Shown here one piece after another: positions 1-11,680 of a stretch of 64,000 nt of DNA. The notes under the pieces were generated by a model. It worked only from the letters and a program-made list of their open reading frames with translations, did no database searches and was not told where the DNA came from. Position numbers and translations under genes: made by a program. Origin of the DNA: Sitta carolinensis (Eukaryota > Chordata > Aves > Passeriformes > Sittidae); contig CM063285.1 in the NCBI GenBank assembly GCA_032173965.1, positions 24,525,660 to 24,589,659 on the forward strand, read 5' to 3'. Each line of letters opens with the position of its first letter. Within the stretch, counting starts at the first letter, position 1.

Positions 1-550
1 CACGAATATACAGGGATATTAATTACTGTTCTGCAACTTCTTTATCATAAATACTTATAACAAATACATTACAATTTCCCCTAAGAAAAGATCCCAAACA
101 AGGTTACAGAATGAACAGTCACTGGCCCAAGAGCAGCCTAATCCCATGCCTCCCTCTTTCCTCTGTTTCCCACTTACCAAAACAGATCATACCACACGTC
201 ACCCTAGTTTTCAGTTTTCTTCATTGGCAAACAGTTGAATATTTAGAGTCACCCTGTTTTTATATAATTTGAGGAAATGTATCCAAGATGCTGAAGAGGC
301 CACTTTGCCTCTCAAAGCTGCAGCCTTCACCTTGATGCTCTCCCTCTCAGTTCCTCAGCAGGAACTTTGAGTTTTGTCTGTCCTTAGTGATGTTTTCTAT
401 AGAGTGGAGCTTGGTCTTTCCTGGCAGACTGCCTGAGACAACAAAATTCCTTTTTCCAGGAAGGAAGAGCAACATGGGGAGTCCTTATTTTCAGTTCATA
501 TGTAGATAATACTTTCTCTGATCCTGGTCTTCCACAAAGCAAAAGGAATT
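1..550. other. Non-coding AT-rich stretch
   Basis: No splice-flanked open frame, RNA gene or recognisable repeat is visible here. The minus-strand frame that overlaps its right edge (to about 726) translates a purine-rich tract and is low-complexity Ser/Pro/Phe sequence, so it is not treated as a gene. Confidence 0.6.
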
Positions 551-660
551 GAGAAAAGGGGAAGGGAAAGTAAGGGAAGGGAAAGGAAGCGAAGGTTTGG
601 GAACGTTTGGGAAGGGAAGGTTTGGGAAGGTTTGGGAAAGTTTGGGAAGGGAAGGGAAAA
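551..660. repeat. GGTTTGGGAA / GGGAA minisatellite
   Basis: This is a purine-rich tandem array. The left part consists of GGGAA and GGAAA variants. From about 594 onward a 10-bp unit GGTTTGGGAA recurs about five times with small changes (GGTTTGGGAA, CGTTTGGGAA, AGTTTGGGAA), interrupted by GGGAAGGGAA spacers. The strand is strongly G/A-biased, and the minus-strand open frame over it is a by-product of the repeat. It is probably length-polymorphic, but I see no function. Confidence 0.85.
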
Positions 661-2839
661 ACTCAGAAGTAAAAATAAATCCTCTAAGAAGGATGGAGAC
701 TTTATAATGTCTTCAACCATCCACATAAATATTCTCTGAAACAGGTTCAGGGTAATTCCTGAGTAGGGTGGAGGAAGTCTAGAAGGGGAGGGGGCAGAAA
801 GGCACAGGGAATGTCTGCATGTCTGAATGGTGGGGGGTTGGGAGAAGAGACTGGGTTTTGATCACAGCAGTGGGTTATGGTTTCAGGACTCTGCATCCAT
901 CTCAAGTCTTCATGGATACTGGAGCTCACTGCAACGGCTGGGCTCTATGTCAACAATGCTAGTTGTATTTCTAAGCTTGAGGTTTTATGCACTTATAGAC
1001 CAATCAACCTGACTTCCATTTCCTGAAAATACCAGAATCAATAATGTCTGTAAGCAGAAATAAAAGTATAAGATTCTAAGAAGCAGCTTGTAAGGATTTG
1101 TCAAGAATAAATACTGTCAAGAAATATTAATCTGATTCTTACTGCTAATGGCATTGAATAAGAATGAGCAGTAGATATACGAATTTATGATAGTGAAGTT
1201 TTTGGCATGGTGTGAAGTGGTGTTCTAAAAGCAGTGAAACATGGAGGAACTGAAACTGTTGTTAGATTGGTGAACTGTGGGTGAACTATCCAGTGGGAGC
1301 AGTCATCAGAGCAATCCTGTTTGGTTTAAAGAATTTAGAGTGGCAGTTTCATGAAAAATTTGGAAAGTGAGGGACCAGTTTTGAAATCTACCTTGTCCAG
1401 TGCTTTGGATGACTTCAGAGTGGTTGTAGGCTGAGCTAGGAAAAGAGTTAGGAAAGTCCCATCCTATTAGAAGATGTTAGAAGGTAATGACAAAATAGCT
1501 TAAGACAGGCCATGTTCCTTGCATGTAACTGTGGGTTGTGTTTGACAGAACTACCAAGCAACTTGCCTTGCAGAGAGTTTCAAGAAACTATTTATTCTAT
1601 TTTTTTAGCATAAATAGAGGAATCTTTATATAGTGTCCATGTGGGTATATTTGGGGAAGTTCAAAATTGGCACATGGGGCTGCTAGATGGGACCTGACTG
1701 CACTCCAGCAGAGAGCTGCTCTGGTGGCCCTCAACAGTGTATTTGTGGCCTAAAGCTCAGCCTCTGAAGAGGGCAGGCTTTCATAAAGCAGGCCTCAAAT
1801 ATAGGGGAAATAATATAATGGGAATCATTACTTTATTTTCACAAGTATCTTATCCACCTCATAATTGCATGTGAGTGAAATACCATATAAAGACCATATA
1901 CACTCCCTACAAACATAAAGAACAGACTGATTTGCGCCAGAGGAATTTTGTATTTATTTTCAGAATAAATAGAATTTTATTATAAATTATATTTGGACTC
2001 TAAATTGTTTCATATAGGAGGAGTTTTCACCAACTAGAAAATAAATTTAAGGGAAAAATGATTTATCCATGTTTATTCAAAATCATTTAATACACGCTTA
2101 TTCATGTAGAGGCTAGGTTGTAAGAAGCTATGCATGTAAATAATGTTGAAAATGAGGAAAGAACAGTCCAGTGAAGTACTGCCAAATATTTCAGTCTGTG
2201 TGCTCCAAAAAAGCAAGCGTGACTTCCGTATTTACATACGTAACAATGTACATTTTGATGTTTTGAAAAACTCATTTACAGTGTTTATAAAATTTGGGAT
2301 TTTGTCATCAGAAAGAAAACCAAAGTGTAGCAGCTGCCAATGCACTGAAGGGAGCATACAAATTTTACATTTTAAGTTACTACTACTAAGTAGTTAGTTT
2401 ATTGAGGACCATTTAAGGATAGAGGAAATGAATAAGCATGAAGTACAGCTGGTATATTAAAAGGGAACTTACATGACAACTGCCAAATACCCTGCAGCAA
2501 AGAGGTTTAATAAAACAAATAGAAAAAGCACCAGGATGCTTTCTTTATTGCAACACTACCAAAGTGTAATAAAGAAATCAAACACATAACAAACAAAGTA
2601 AACTAAAATGCTGATCTTACATTATTGAACTGGTAATAAATCCTTCTGATGATTCTCTGTTAAAAGCAAACGGATCTGTGAGTAGTAAATAACAAATATG
2701 AAAATTCATCTAAAATAGTTAGTGTAGATCCTATTGAAGATAATGCCTTCCGGGAAGTAAACACTGTAAAATGATGGGGAAAAAAAATCAAACTAATTTG
2801 ATGGCCTATTTGATGCAGCTGGTGGGGAGCCTAAGCAGC
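661..2839. other. Non-coding stretch, nothing recognised
   Basis: AT-rich sequence without a convincing exon. Open frames at 747-929, 827-1012 and 2143-2397 lack splice context and have no recognisable protein content. The patch 1680-1790 is somewhat GC-richer but I recognise no family in it. Confidence 0.55.
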
Positions 2840-3075
2840 ACACTAGACTTTGGGTTTACTACTCTCTGAGGACTTCACCACCACCAATAAACTGGGTGTG
2901 AATTCTGGGCGATGGCTTCTAATCAATCCAGTACTACTCCCTGCATCATTAAGGGCTTGACCCAGGTGAATGTAACCTCCATGGCTGCCAGACCACACTA
3001 AATTAAAAAAGAAAATAAACTCCATGAGCCACTGGGGACCTGCAGCTACAGAAGCTTCTTGTGACTCCAAGAACA
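2840..3075. repeat. Weak ancient repeat, copy A (resembles 36515-36635)
   Basis: The core around 2954-2985 reads GGGCTTGACC, then AATGTAA, then CCTCC and TGG. The same blocks occur in the same order near 36537-36570. A second shared block, GAAGCTTC, sits about 70 bp further on in both places (near 3051 and 36628). This suggests two old copies of one dispersed family. The family is not identified. Matching was done by eye, and a chance resemblance between two AT-rich segments is possible. Confidence 0.3.
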
Positions 3076-6000
3076 ATATTTCCCCTGGTGACCACAGAAT
3101 GCTGGATGGAGAAGCAACTCTGCTTGGCAGAGCCTGAACCTGCTCATTTGATTGCTGGGCTGTACCTGGATCACTGGCTTTTTGTAGCAGAGTGCTACTA
3201 TGGGACTACACTGAATGAAGCTAGAGAAAGCTGAGTCTTGCTAACACGGCTGTGGCTCATGCAGTCACACAATACATAAGCAGCAGAGCTGAAAGTAGAA
3301 TTTGCTAAGTCTTGCTTCCTGATCCCATCCTTCAATCAGTAAAATAAAGTGGGAAAACCCTTCTCCCTGTAGATACTGGCCAAATCTATTTGTGTTTTCT
3401 TATAATTCCATTGTTCCATGGTATCAGGAAATCTTATAATCCATGGGCACATTGGTAGTTTATAAATTTAAAAATTTGCTTGACATTCAATCCTTTCCAG
3501 GATTTGAACTCAATTCAAGCATATTTCCACAAATGTCTTTGCCTAAAGCTTTTACAGAAGGCTCACAGCTACAGGTTTGGCCATTAAAGATACATTTCTG
3601 TGTTAAACAAAGTTGTCGTCCCTATTAAAATTGACAGCCAGGTCCATATGTTCCATAAAATAATGGAAAGGGACATTGTGAAAAATTCTGCAATGGATCC
3701 CAAAGTTCTCATAACCCTTTGGAACGTGCTTTCGTAGTAAATTCACAGGAACCTTTCAAAGAATACTGCTTTGCCATTCAGTCTTACCTCTCACTTTCAC
3801 AGAGCAGAAAACCTAGTCAAATCCAAATACTCACCACATTTTCTTATACAGGATTCCAAATATGTGTGATGGATTGCTTTCCACTTTGAGAAGGCAGAAA
3901 AAAAAAAATTCTGTTAGGTTGGATTAGGAGTTTGCCTTCAGTTTAATCCAGTATTCCTTGATAGTCCATGCAGTGTCTGCCCTCTGCCTTCTACCTTACT
4001 GTTTCTCCTTTCCTCAGCAGCTAAGTTCAAATTGTCCCTCATTCTCATCTAATGTGGAATGTCAACTAATACTGTTAGTAGAGATTTTGAGAAAAGGTTG
4101 GAGTGTTTTTTATTTGTAAGTAATGAAATTTGAAAAGTAACTGCTGTCAATCAGACTTAGAAATCTCTGATTCCTGCCTTTGTTTTTGTCCAGACTTTAT
4201 GAACCATGGCAAATTGAGTAGTTGCAGTATTATCTGATTGGCTTTTCACACATTCAGTTAGCAGTAGAACATGCCCAAGATTTCAGTCATGGATAAGGTT
4301 TGTGTACCATCTGTTAGCCTGGAAATTATATTATTCCTTTTAATTTGAAGATCTAGGATTCACTACATAGGGCATTGCTGTCAGGTTCTGACAAAAAGCA
4401 TAAGATGTTAGAAGAACATATTTAAGTAATCAGTGATAGTGTCCTGCATTTTTCCAAATCAGAATAATAAGTAGAGTAGCCAGTCTAAAGCTGACATCTC
4501 AGTAGTTCATTTAACCATGCACATATCTAATGTAATTAAAATATCTTTGGGTAATGATATTTTTAATCTCTGCTCTGACAACTGAATATGCTGTACTTGT
4601 ATCAGCTCTTGCAGGCGAGGTGAAAGCAGGTTCCAGCATGAGTTGGAAGTTGGAAAGTTGTGTCTTTACTCTTCTGTAACATCTAAAAAACCAAGCTCCT
4701 CGATGATACCGAAAGTACCATCAATAAAGATCCAATACTTTATCTAAAAGGACAAACAGGTTTTGTCAGGAATGCAGATTGAATTCTTTCCATGTTACCA
4801 TGTATACTTGGATTTTTTTTTTCAGAAGATTCATGGAGTTCTTTCTTGTGGTTAGTGGTTCCATTTTACTATGAGCTTCTCACTAGCTTATCACTCTTTT
4901 AATCAAATTTCTTCCAATACGACCTTTCCCTAGGCTTGGTTAAGCACAGAGAAGCTGCTCTGTGAAGAATGCCCTTTGTGCTATTCCAAGCACAGGCAGT
5001 CAGGTGCAGAATGTGGCACTGTTCAGCTACTGCTTCCACCACGCTACTTGTTCTCTCAATGCCATTGCTCTTACACTGGAAACAGTGCTATGATCTCCTT
5101 CTACTTTTCTGCCTTTTCAAGATGAGAGGTATGGATGATCCTTCTTCTCACCAATATGGGAAGAATGCAGCCTAGGCTTGTCCTCATCTTCTGCTATTGA
5201 ATGCTAATGAGCACAGAAACCCCTTCAGGTTTTCTATCCCAGATCCACTCCTAAACTGCTGGATTAACTGCCATTTGTTTATTGCCATGCATGACCTGTC
5301 GTCATTAATCTTAATTCAGTCCACTTGCTTTTTGTCATTGTTTTCCCATTTTTATTTGGTGGAGGATTTTTTTGCTGATGACACTGAAACTTTTGAGATA
5401 ATTCTGTTTTCTCAACTGCCAGTGATTTGTTTTCTTCTCTATAACTTCTCAGAAGATTTCCACACAAAAAAAGCTGCAAAAATGCCTTCTCTCTTCTTCC
5501 AGGAGATTATCCTCCACCATCTTAGATAATCAAGAGCCTGTAGCAGTCCAGACATATTAAAAATTAGAGATTTACTATGGCCAATGCTATGCAATCATAG
5601 CATTTTAGCAGCTAGTGCATTTCTTTCATGTGTTAAATGTAACAAAGGCCTATTGTGTTCAATGTGGGAAAGCAAATAATTTTTAAAATGTGATTAATTG
5701 TGTAAGTATGAACCTTTTAAGTACATGTGGCAAGCCCTATGCTATGGAAATGGCACTTACTGCTCTCTCAGCATGAGTCTGACGGAGTAAACAAAAGTTA
5801 AAATACAGCCGATAGTCTCCCTGGCATTCATTAACATAGCATAGAAAGCAGAAACTAGCCACATTTTATATAAAAAGACTTTAGAAATCTGTGTCTACTT
5901 ACATTAACATTAGCCAATTGGTGGGTGCCAACTATGCACGTAGCATGTTTTATTTATAGGTCTATATAGTAGTCAAAAACATTCTATCATGGAAATGTGT

Positions 6001-8165
6001 TATTCATTAATTCATATTTTGCTCAGCCTTACTTTACTTTTTGAACCCATCCAGGTGTTTTTTAAATGATGAGGGTAATTTAATACCAGACAACATTCAC
6101 ATTCACCCTATTTTTCAATTCCATATAACTAAATATTCCTTCTAATTTTGTCTATTATTTACCTAATTAGCTCACATATACTGCAAACTAGAATTTCCTT
6201 GTGTTTTTATGACAAAATTCCACACAATGGTAAAAAATAAAGGTGGAATAAATGGTCAACTTACTGAACAGAGCATTTGACATTAACTTTTCCTCAAATA
6301 TCCATTCTTTGTATCAACTGGAATGGCAAAGATTGCAATAGATATATGCTTCTGCAGCCTAATATGTTTTAAAGTGCTCATTTGAAATGTTTAAAATGCT
6401 CATTTGAGCCTACTGTTTGAAAGCTTCACATGAGATCTAGTCACACATTGCAGAACATAGATCATATCAAATGACCTCAACAAATCCAGCAACATGCAAT
6501 GTGTATATGTTTTCAGTAAAAGAGCTTTATAGGTTTCCATGACTTAACCTATGAGGTTTAAGGGAGTTTAAGGAGGAAAACCAAAACCCTTTTCTTGTTG
6601 GTTCCTTTTATCTTAAATGGGAATATGAGCTTGGGATAATCTAATTTTAGTCATGAGGAAAAATTAAAAAGAAGTTAAACCAGGAACAATATATCGACAG
6701 TAAAATGCTGTCAATTATTGCTTGTCATGTACATCAGTCATATAGGTCACTTATGAATAACCATAAAGCAACTTCTTCCATTTGCAAGGCACAGGGCCTT
6801 TGCCATTCAGTGATCTATGTAAATACTGGTGTATTTGGCAAGTTGTTGTTAACCTCCTTGAAATGCAGAACTATTTTTAAGCCTTGCAGGAAAAGTACAT
6901 TTTTTCCTTTTAGAATTTTTCTTGTTTTCTTTAAATTTATATTTGGATTTAATTTATTTTCATTTATTTGTTTTTTCTTTTTTAAGACTATTTATGTCCA
7001 TTCTGTCACGTCTTCTATGTGTTTAATTTCTGAGATGTAGAGATTGAAAAATTATGTTTTTCCTCTTCTGTGGAAACTATAAATTTTCAACCACTTACAA
7101 TATCCTTCCTGAGGTTCACAGCCCCAGATAAACATTTAGTGGAATAGTACAGCATTTCAGAAGAGTTTCAGGTATAGGCAATATTTCCTGATATTCTCTA
7201 CAGACTTTCCAGAAGGATTTCAAAGGATGCAACTAAGCATTTGGAAGGATAATCAGAACTAGTTCAGTTCTGCAACACCTTATTTAAAAACTTGAATGTT
7301 TTGTTTCACAGTCCAGCTTTTAGAAGTCTCCAAGAATGGTATCATCTGTCTTGTTTTTTGTATGATTCTTAAGGCAAAAATATTTTGAAAACCCCAGGCT
7401 GATTTTAGCACTTTGTTTTTCCTTGAGACATATGCAATTTAAAGGCTCATCTCCTCAGACTTACCCAGATGTAGCAGTAGTTGTTATAGTGATTCTGTTC
7501 CTTAGCTGGGGGTTTCTAGATGGGAAGCCTGCAGCTGCTCATGTATTTGGAAAAGACAAAATCAGGGTCATATTCTACAAAATGAGCCTAGGTTAAGTTT
7601 AAAGGACCTATCGATCAGACTAGGGGACAACTGAAGAAAGCCAGAGAATTTAGATAGAAACATTGTCTTGGGTGAAATCTTCTTATTAGGAACTTTACCC
7701 CTGGTTTTATCAGCTGCCTGAAGTCTTGAATTAGGGACTCTCTGCTGCTCCAGTGAAAACCAGACTCTTCAGCAGTGTTTCCCTATAAATGATAGTGGTT
7801 ATAGTCATTTGCCAAACACTCACTCTACAAGTCACAGAAAGCATTTGAGTCTAGCATGCAATTTAGACAGAGATTAGGTTTCCATGTCCAAAACAATGAA
7901 CCTTAATCATTCCACATCCTACGTTTTCCTATTATTCATGTCTACATGGATCATAACCTTAGTCAGATTGGGCCTATCTCTAAAACAGTTTAGGATATCT
8001 GGAAGTCCCTTGAGAGCCCTGGTGTCTTACACACTGGCAGAGGAATCCCAAAACACTTTGTCAGCAACAGCAGGCTTAGCACAAAGCAGAGCACCAGAGC
8101 CACTTTCACTAAGTAAAATAATTTCAGAAAGAGTAACCCTTCACTGTTTGTGTGATTAGTGACTG
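3076..8165. other. Non-coding AT-rich stretch
   Basis: About 5 kb with no supported gene. Frames at 4969-5175, 5197-5529, 6705-7040 and 7884-8159 are hydrophobic or low-complexity translations of T-rich sequence without paired splice sites. A short 'FADDT' string in the 5197-5529 frame recalls the reverse-transcriptase motif, but no neighbouring RT residues support it. Confidence 0.55.
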
Positions 8166-8240
8166 TTAGCTAGTGATTAAAGCACTTTCCCAGGAAGAGG
8201 GAGGCTTGATTTCAGATCCCTTGGCCAGTCCAAGACATCC
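8166..8240 (+). repeat. tRNA-derived SINE fragment (MIR-like)
   Basis: The segment carries an A-box-like TAGTGATTAAAGCAC (from 8171) and, 37 bp later, a B-box-like GATTTCAGATCCC (8208-8220). The spacing and order are those of an RNA polymerase III internal promoter at the head of a tRNA-derived SINE. The AGTGRTTARAGCAC wording is typical of MIR/CORE-type and related amniote SINEs. The B box has one extra T, so it is probably inactive. The body and tail are too decayed to follow. Confidence 0.5.
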
Positions 8241-8285
8241 AGGCTTCCTTCTGTCAGGAGAAAGGGGAAATCATGCCTGCAGTGT

Positions 8286-8345
8286 CAAACAAACAAACAA
8301 ACAAACAAACAAACAAACAAACAAGCAAACAAACAAACAAAAAAA
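8286..8345. repeat. (CAAA)n microsatellite
   Basis: About thirteen CAAA units with one G interruption (CAAG near 8323), ending in a short A run. The plus-strand open frame across it (repeated Lys-Gln-Thr-Asn) is only the translated repeat. Confidence 0.95.
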
Positions 8346-8896
8346 GCATACCCCTTGTGCAGAATTGTGCCAAAGTTGCAACAAATTAGAAAGAAAACCA
8401 AGAGTAAATACTTACCTGTTAGGACATATTACTGAAATGGGAGCTACCTGATGACAGTGGTACTTGTCTTTAAAGAATGTTATTGCTCAGGAACATTTTT
8501 GAAAGGGAAAATTGTTCTAAATGCTGCCTAGGATATTGCTGTTCAGAGTATGCAGTGTTTAGTCTAGCCAACAACTAACACTGAGAATATATCCAGAATT
8601 TGCATCAGTGTTTCCTCTTCCAGTAGGAGGGTGGTGCTAGGTATACGCAGAAGGGCAAAATAGTCTTTTTGCATATAAAGAGGTGAGAAAAAGGTAATAT
8701 TTCTCCTGTCTCTGGTTACATGCTGTATATAATTTTGAACCTGATACTCCAAGAGAGATGGGCCTTGTATAATACATATATCCAGTATTTTCCTAAGAGG
8801 TGTTTAATACAGAATTAGTGAGTGTGAGTCCTTCTAGATGCATATATAATCACTAAATTTTAGATCCAATTAGAGTTTGGTTTTCCTTATTGTCAG

Positions 8897-9071
8897 GAGA
8901 TATCCTCTTGTGAAGTCAGCCATACCAAATAAAGATGACAATAAAGAAGTGGATGAATCTTCTGGGAGCTGGTCAAACCCTGCCTTCAACAATGGTGATT
9001 CATGTACACAGGGAGCATCCATACCAGCTGCTTACCCTGCTCTCTCTGTTTTGCCTGATGTTCCTCAGTAA
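8897..9071 (+). CDS. Candidate last coding exon, unidentified protein (partial)
   Basis: A pyrimidine-rich tract ending in TTGTCAG (8890-8896) looks like a splice acceptor. After it, a frame of 57 codons runs to TAA at 9069-9071. The peptide begins RYPLVKSAIPNKDD and contains SGSWSNPAFNNGD. It is polar, acidic in the middle and Ser/Pro/Ala-rich at the end, which would suit the cytoplasmic tail of a membrane protein with an NPxF-like sorting motif. That reading is inference. I do not recognise the family. No matching upstream exon or close AATAAA was found, so this may be a chance frame. Confidence 0.18.
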
Positions 9072-11339
9072 CATCTACTGGAAATGCTGAATCATCCATA
9101 ACATACCTGCAAACACTTAAGATGCAGGTGTTTTTCAGGTTCTGCCACAGTGAGATTCTGAGACTCCCCCCAATTCAGTTTCTGATTGTTTACAATCTCC
9201 TGCTGTGGCTGCAATATGCTTGAATTGTACTTAAAACACATAAATCTGCCTTCAAAGGCAGCTTGGGAGGCAAAAGTGTGGCTAGGGAATTTTAAATGGA
9301 AGGGACAAGCAATGGCTACAAAGAGCTCACTTTTTAGTAGTAGGTGTTGCAGTTTGTTCCAATTACAGCACGCATTAGAGTGTGAAATGTTCATGCCAAT
9401 CTAGTAAAAGGAAAAAGTACACACAATGCTGAAATTAACACCTTTGTAATTACAGACAAGCTTCTTTACTACTACCCAGCAAGTGCAGCTGAGGCAGGTC
9501 TAGAGAAAAGCAAACATAAGGGGTTGTGGGAGAGCAAATGTGACTTTTTCAATATGACTTGATAATTGGAACCTTCCTTGGCAGTCAGATAAAATAATTT
9601 GCATTTCTGAGGAGAAGAATTTAAGAGTTTACTACATCTAAGAGTGTACTACATTTATACTTATCTACCAAAAGCAAAACAAAAAGGGCTTTTTTAAGCA
9701 ATTGCCTTTCTTTCCCTCATAATTGATTGAAATCACAGAGCTATACATTTGGCATTCTTCAACATAATTTATAGTTCTTTTTTGCAAGTCAAGCCAGTAA
9801 CAGACCATCACAGAAGCAAACATGCCTTTCATTTGCATTAAGTGAGTTGTCTCACACTCATGGCAAAATGAATGACTGGATATCCCCCTATATCCAAGTC
9901 CCTTAATATTCACACACATTCTCAGTGACTCATCCAGGAAAATATCACTAGTGTGTCTTTTAATTTTATTCATGTTTCCACTATAACCCTGCAGAGGCTT
10001 CTTAGTGATTGTAAGATTATTTTAGTTTGCTTCACTTGCCAAACAGATCTTTCCCCACTTTATTATATCATCATTATTATTTCTACTATATAGGAAGTAT
10101 ATCACTGCATATCATATATCAAAACATTACTAATGCCATTAGGACAATGCCAAGACGAATCATGTCATACGCATGAAAAGGGAACTCAGTCTTCAGAGAG
10201 CCTTGAACATTAGCTGGTCAGTTCCTGTGCAAATAATTTTGAATGCGCATGCCAAAGCCAGAAAGAGATATCCTGCCCAGGACAGAAGAAGGAACCTCTC
10301 TCTTTTGAAACAAGCCGGAGAAGCAGAGATACCACCTTGTATTGAGAATCTTTTGAAAAGGCAGCATACTCTCCCCCAAAGGCTTTTAAGATTTTGTCAG
10401 TGTCAGAATAGATGCTTCCAAGGAAGACATAAGTTTACAAGGTTTATGCAGAGAAAACTTTGGACACAGCTGTAACTTTTTCCTTGTGTAGATTTTTTTT
10501 TTTTTTAATGAAGGGGAGAAAAAGAGTGTCATCCATTTATATCTCAAAGGGCAGAAAGAAGGTTGCTGTCAGCCATGTTTCTGACATTTCCTAACCTCTT
10601 AAACCTTGCCTCTGCAACATTATGATCCCTTTGACAATGTATCTTCCTGCAACTTAATGAGAAATCTCTTAATAACATGTTCTCTCTCTCTTAGGTTTCT
10701 AGAGTCCATAAATTTCAATCTGCTTATGTGGGTAACTGAGGGCACTACAGTTCTAATCTTTACTGCTGACTATTTTTGCGGGTTATCTGAAAGCAAAATA
10801 CAAAATGGTTTAATTTTTACACTTTCTTTTGTCCAGTTCATATTTTCTGGTAATCATACTACATATTAAACAAGAAAAGGATGTGTAGCTTTTAATAATG
10901 AATATCACTATTAGCAGCATCCCAACTATAATTATAACCTAGGAAGAATCAGAGTTTTGTCTTTCCTTGCTGCAGTTCATGTTACTTTTCATTTGTATAT
11001 CTTAGCAGAAAATATAGTGTATCTAGTCACCATAGGAACACATTCCCCATCTGTTCTATTATCACATTTTTTCCCCTTGACTTCTGTAGATTGCAGTCCT
11101 CTCTACTGTGTTGTCAAGATATGTAGGGGCCACTTTCTTCCCCATCTAAAAGGAGTTAGGCATGAAAGCAGTCCTGTTTCTTAACTCTTGGAATTCCATG
11201 TCTTTTCATGTACACAAGATTTTCAGCAGTATACCTGCAAACCAGCTCCTCCTTTTCTAGCCTTTGTAGCAAAACGGCTTTTGAAGAAAGTGGGCTGGGA
11301 ATCGTGTCAAAAGCTTTATAAGGGAAATGCAGAAACTTT
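9072..11339. other. Non-coding stretch with one basic 100-codon open frame
   Basis: The only notable item is an ATG-started frame at 10173-10475 (100 codons). It is rich in Lys, Arg and Gln and matches nothing I know. It ends just before a T-run and shows no splice or promoter context. Two overlapping frames on opposite strands at 9092-9404 cannot both be real and neither looks like an exon. Confidence 0.5.
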
Positions 11340-11680
11340 TTGCTAAATTTATGTCCCATTATGCACCATGAGCTCCCCTCTGTCCGAGCCATATGGCTCA
11401 ACATTAGAGTCACATGCCGTGGTGCAATGCGAGAGAGTTTGCCAAGAAGCCTGGCCCATATGGAAGCCTGGGAACTGGGGGGCACGCTCAGTTTTCCCAT
11501 GAGGCACAATGGGCCGAAACAGCTTAATGCTGAACTGACTTGAAACACAGCGTTTGGGTTCAGTTCAAGGAAATGAAACATTTTGATTTAGTAAGTCAAA
11601 ACTAAACATAGACATTTCCAAATTGAATTATTTTGCAACATTTCATTCTGAAAAAAAATGGTGATATTTCAACTTTTTGT
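11340..11680. repeat. Ancient foldback-type interspersed repeat
   Basis: The left block contains CCCATTATGCACCATGAG (11355-11372). The right block contains CCCATGAGGCACAATGGG (11496-11513). These are inverted relative to each other with 14 of 18 positions complementary across a 123-bp spacer. The right side continues into GAAATGAAACATTTTGA-type sequence (11569-11585) and later variants such as CAACATTTCATTCTGAAA. From general knowledge, 'cccatgaggcac' blocks joined to such 'aaacattttg' text recur in old amniote repeats, particularly in reptile and bird genomes. A non-autonomous DNA transposon is my best guess. The 141-codon minus frame at 11156-11581 crosses it and is probably spurious. Confidence 0.45.

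Noticed and set aside
5197..5529. FADDT string resembling a reverse-transcriptase active-site motif
   Set aside because: The surrounding residues do not match CR1 or any other RT, and the DNA around it does not resemble CR1.
8286..8345. Regularly spaced repeat considered as a CRISPR-like array
   Set aside because: It is a 4-bp microsatellite without spacers, and the window is vertebrate nuclear DNA.
8173..8451. Open frame through the CAAA tract
   Set aside because: It is a translated microsatellite (repeated Lys-Gln-Thr-Asn).
10173..10475. Basic 100-codon ATG frame
   Set aside because: It matches no known family and lacks a promoter, splice or poly(A) context. Its length is expected by chance.
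11156..11581. Longest open frame (141 codons, minus strand)
   Set aside because: It crosses the foldback repeat, has an overlapping plus-strand frame, and its length is near chance expectation for this composition.
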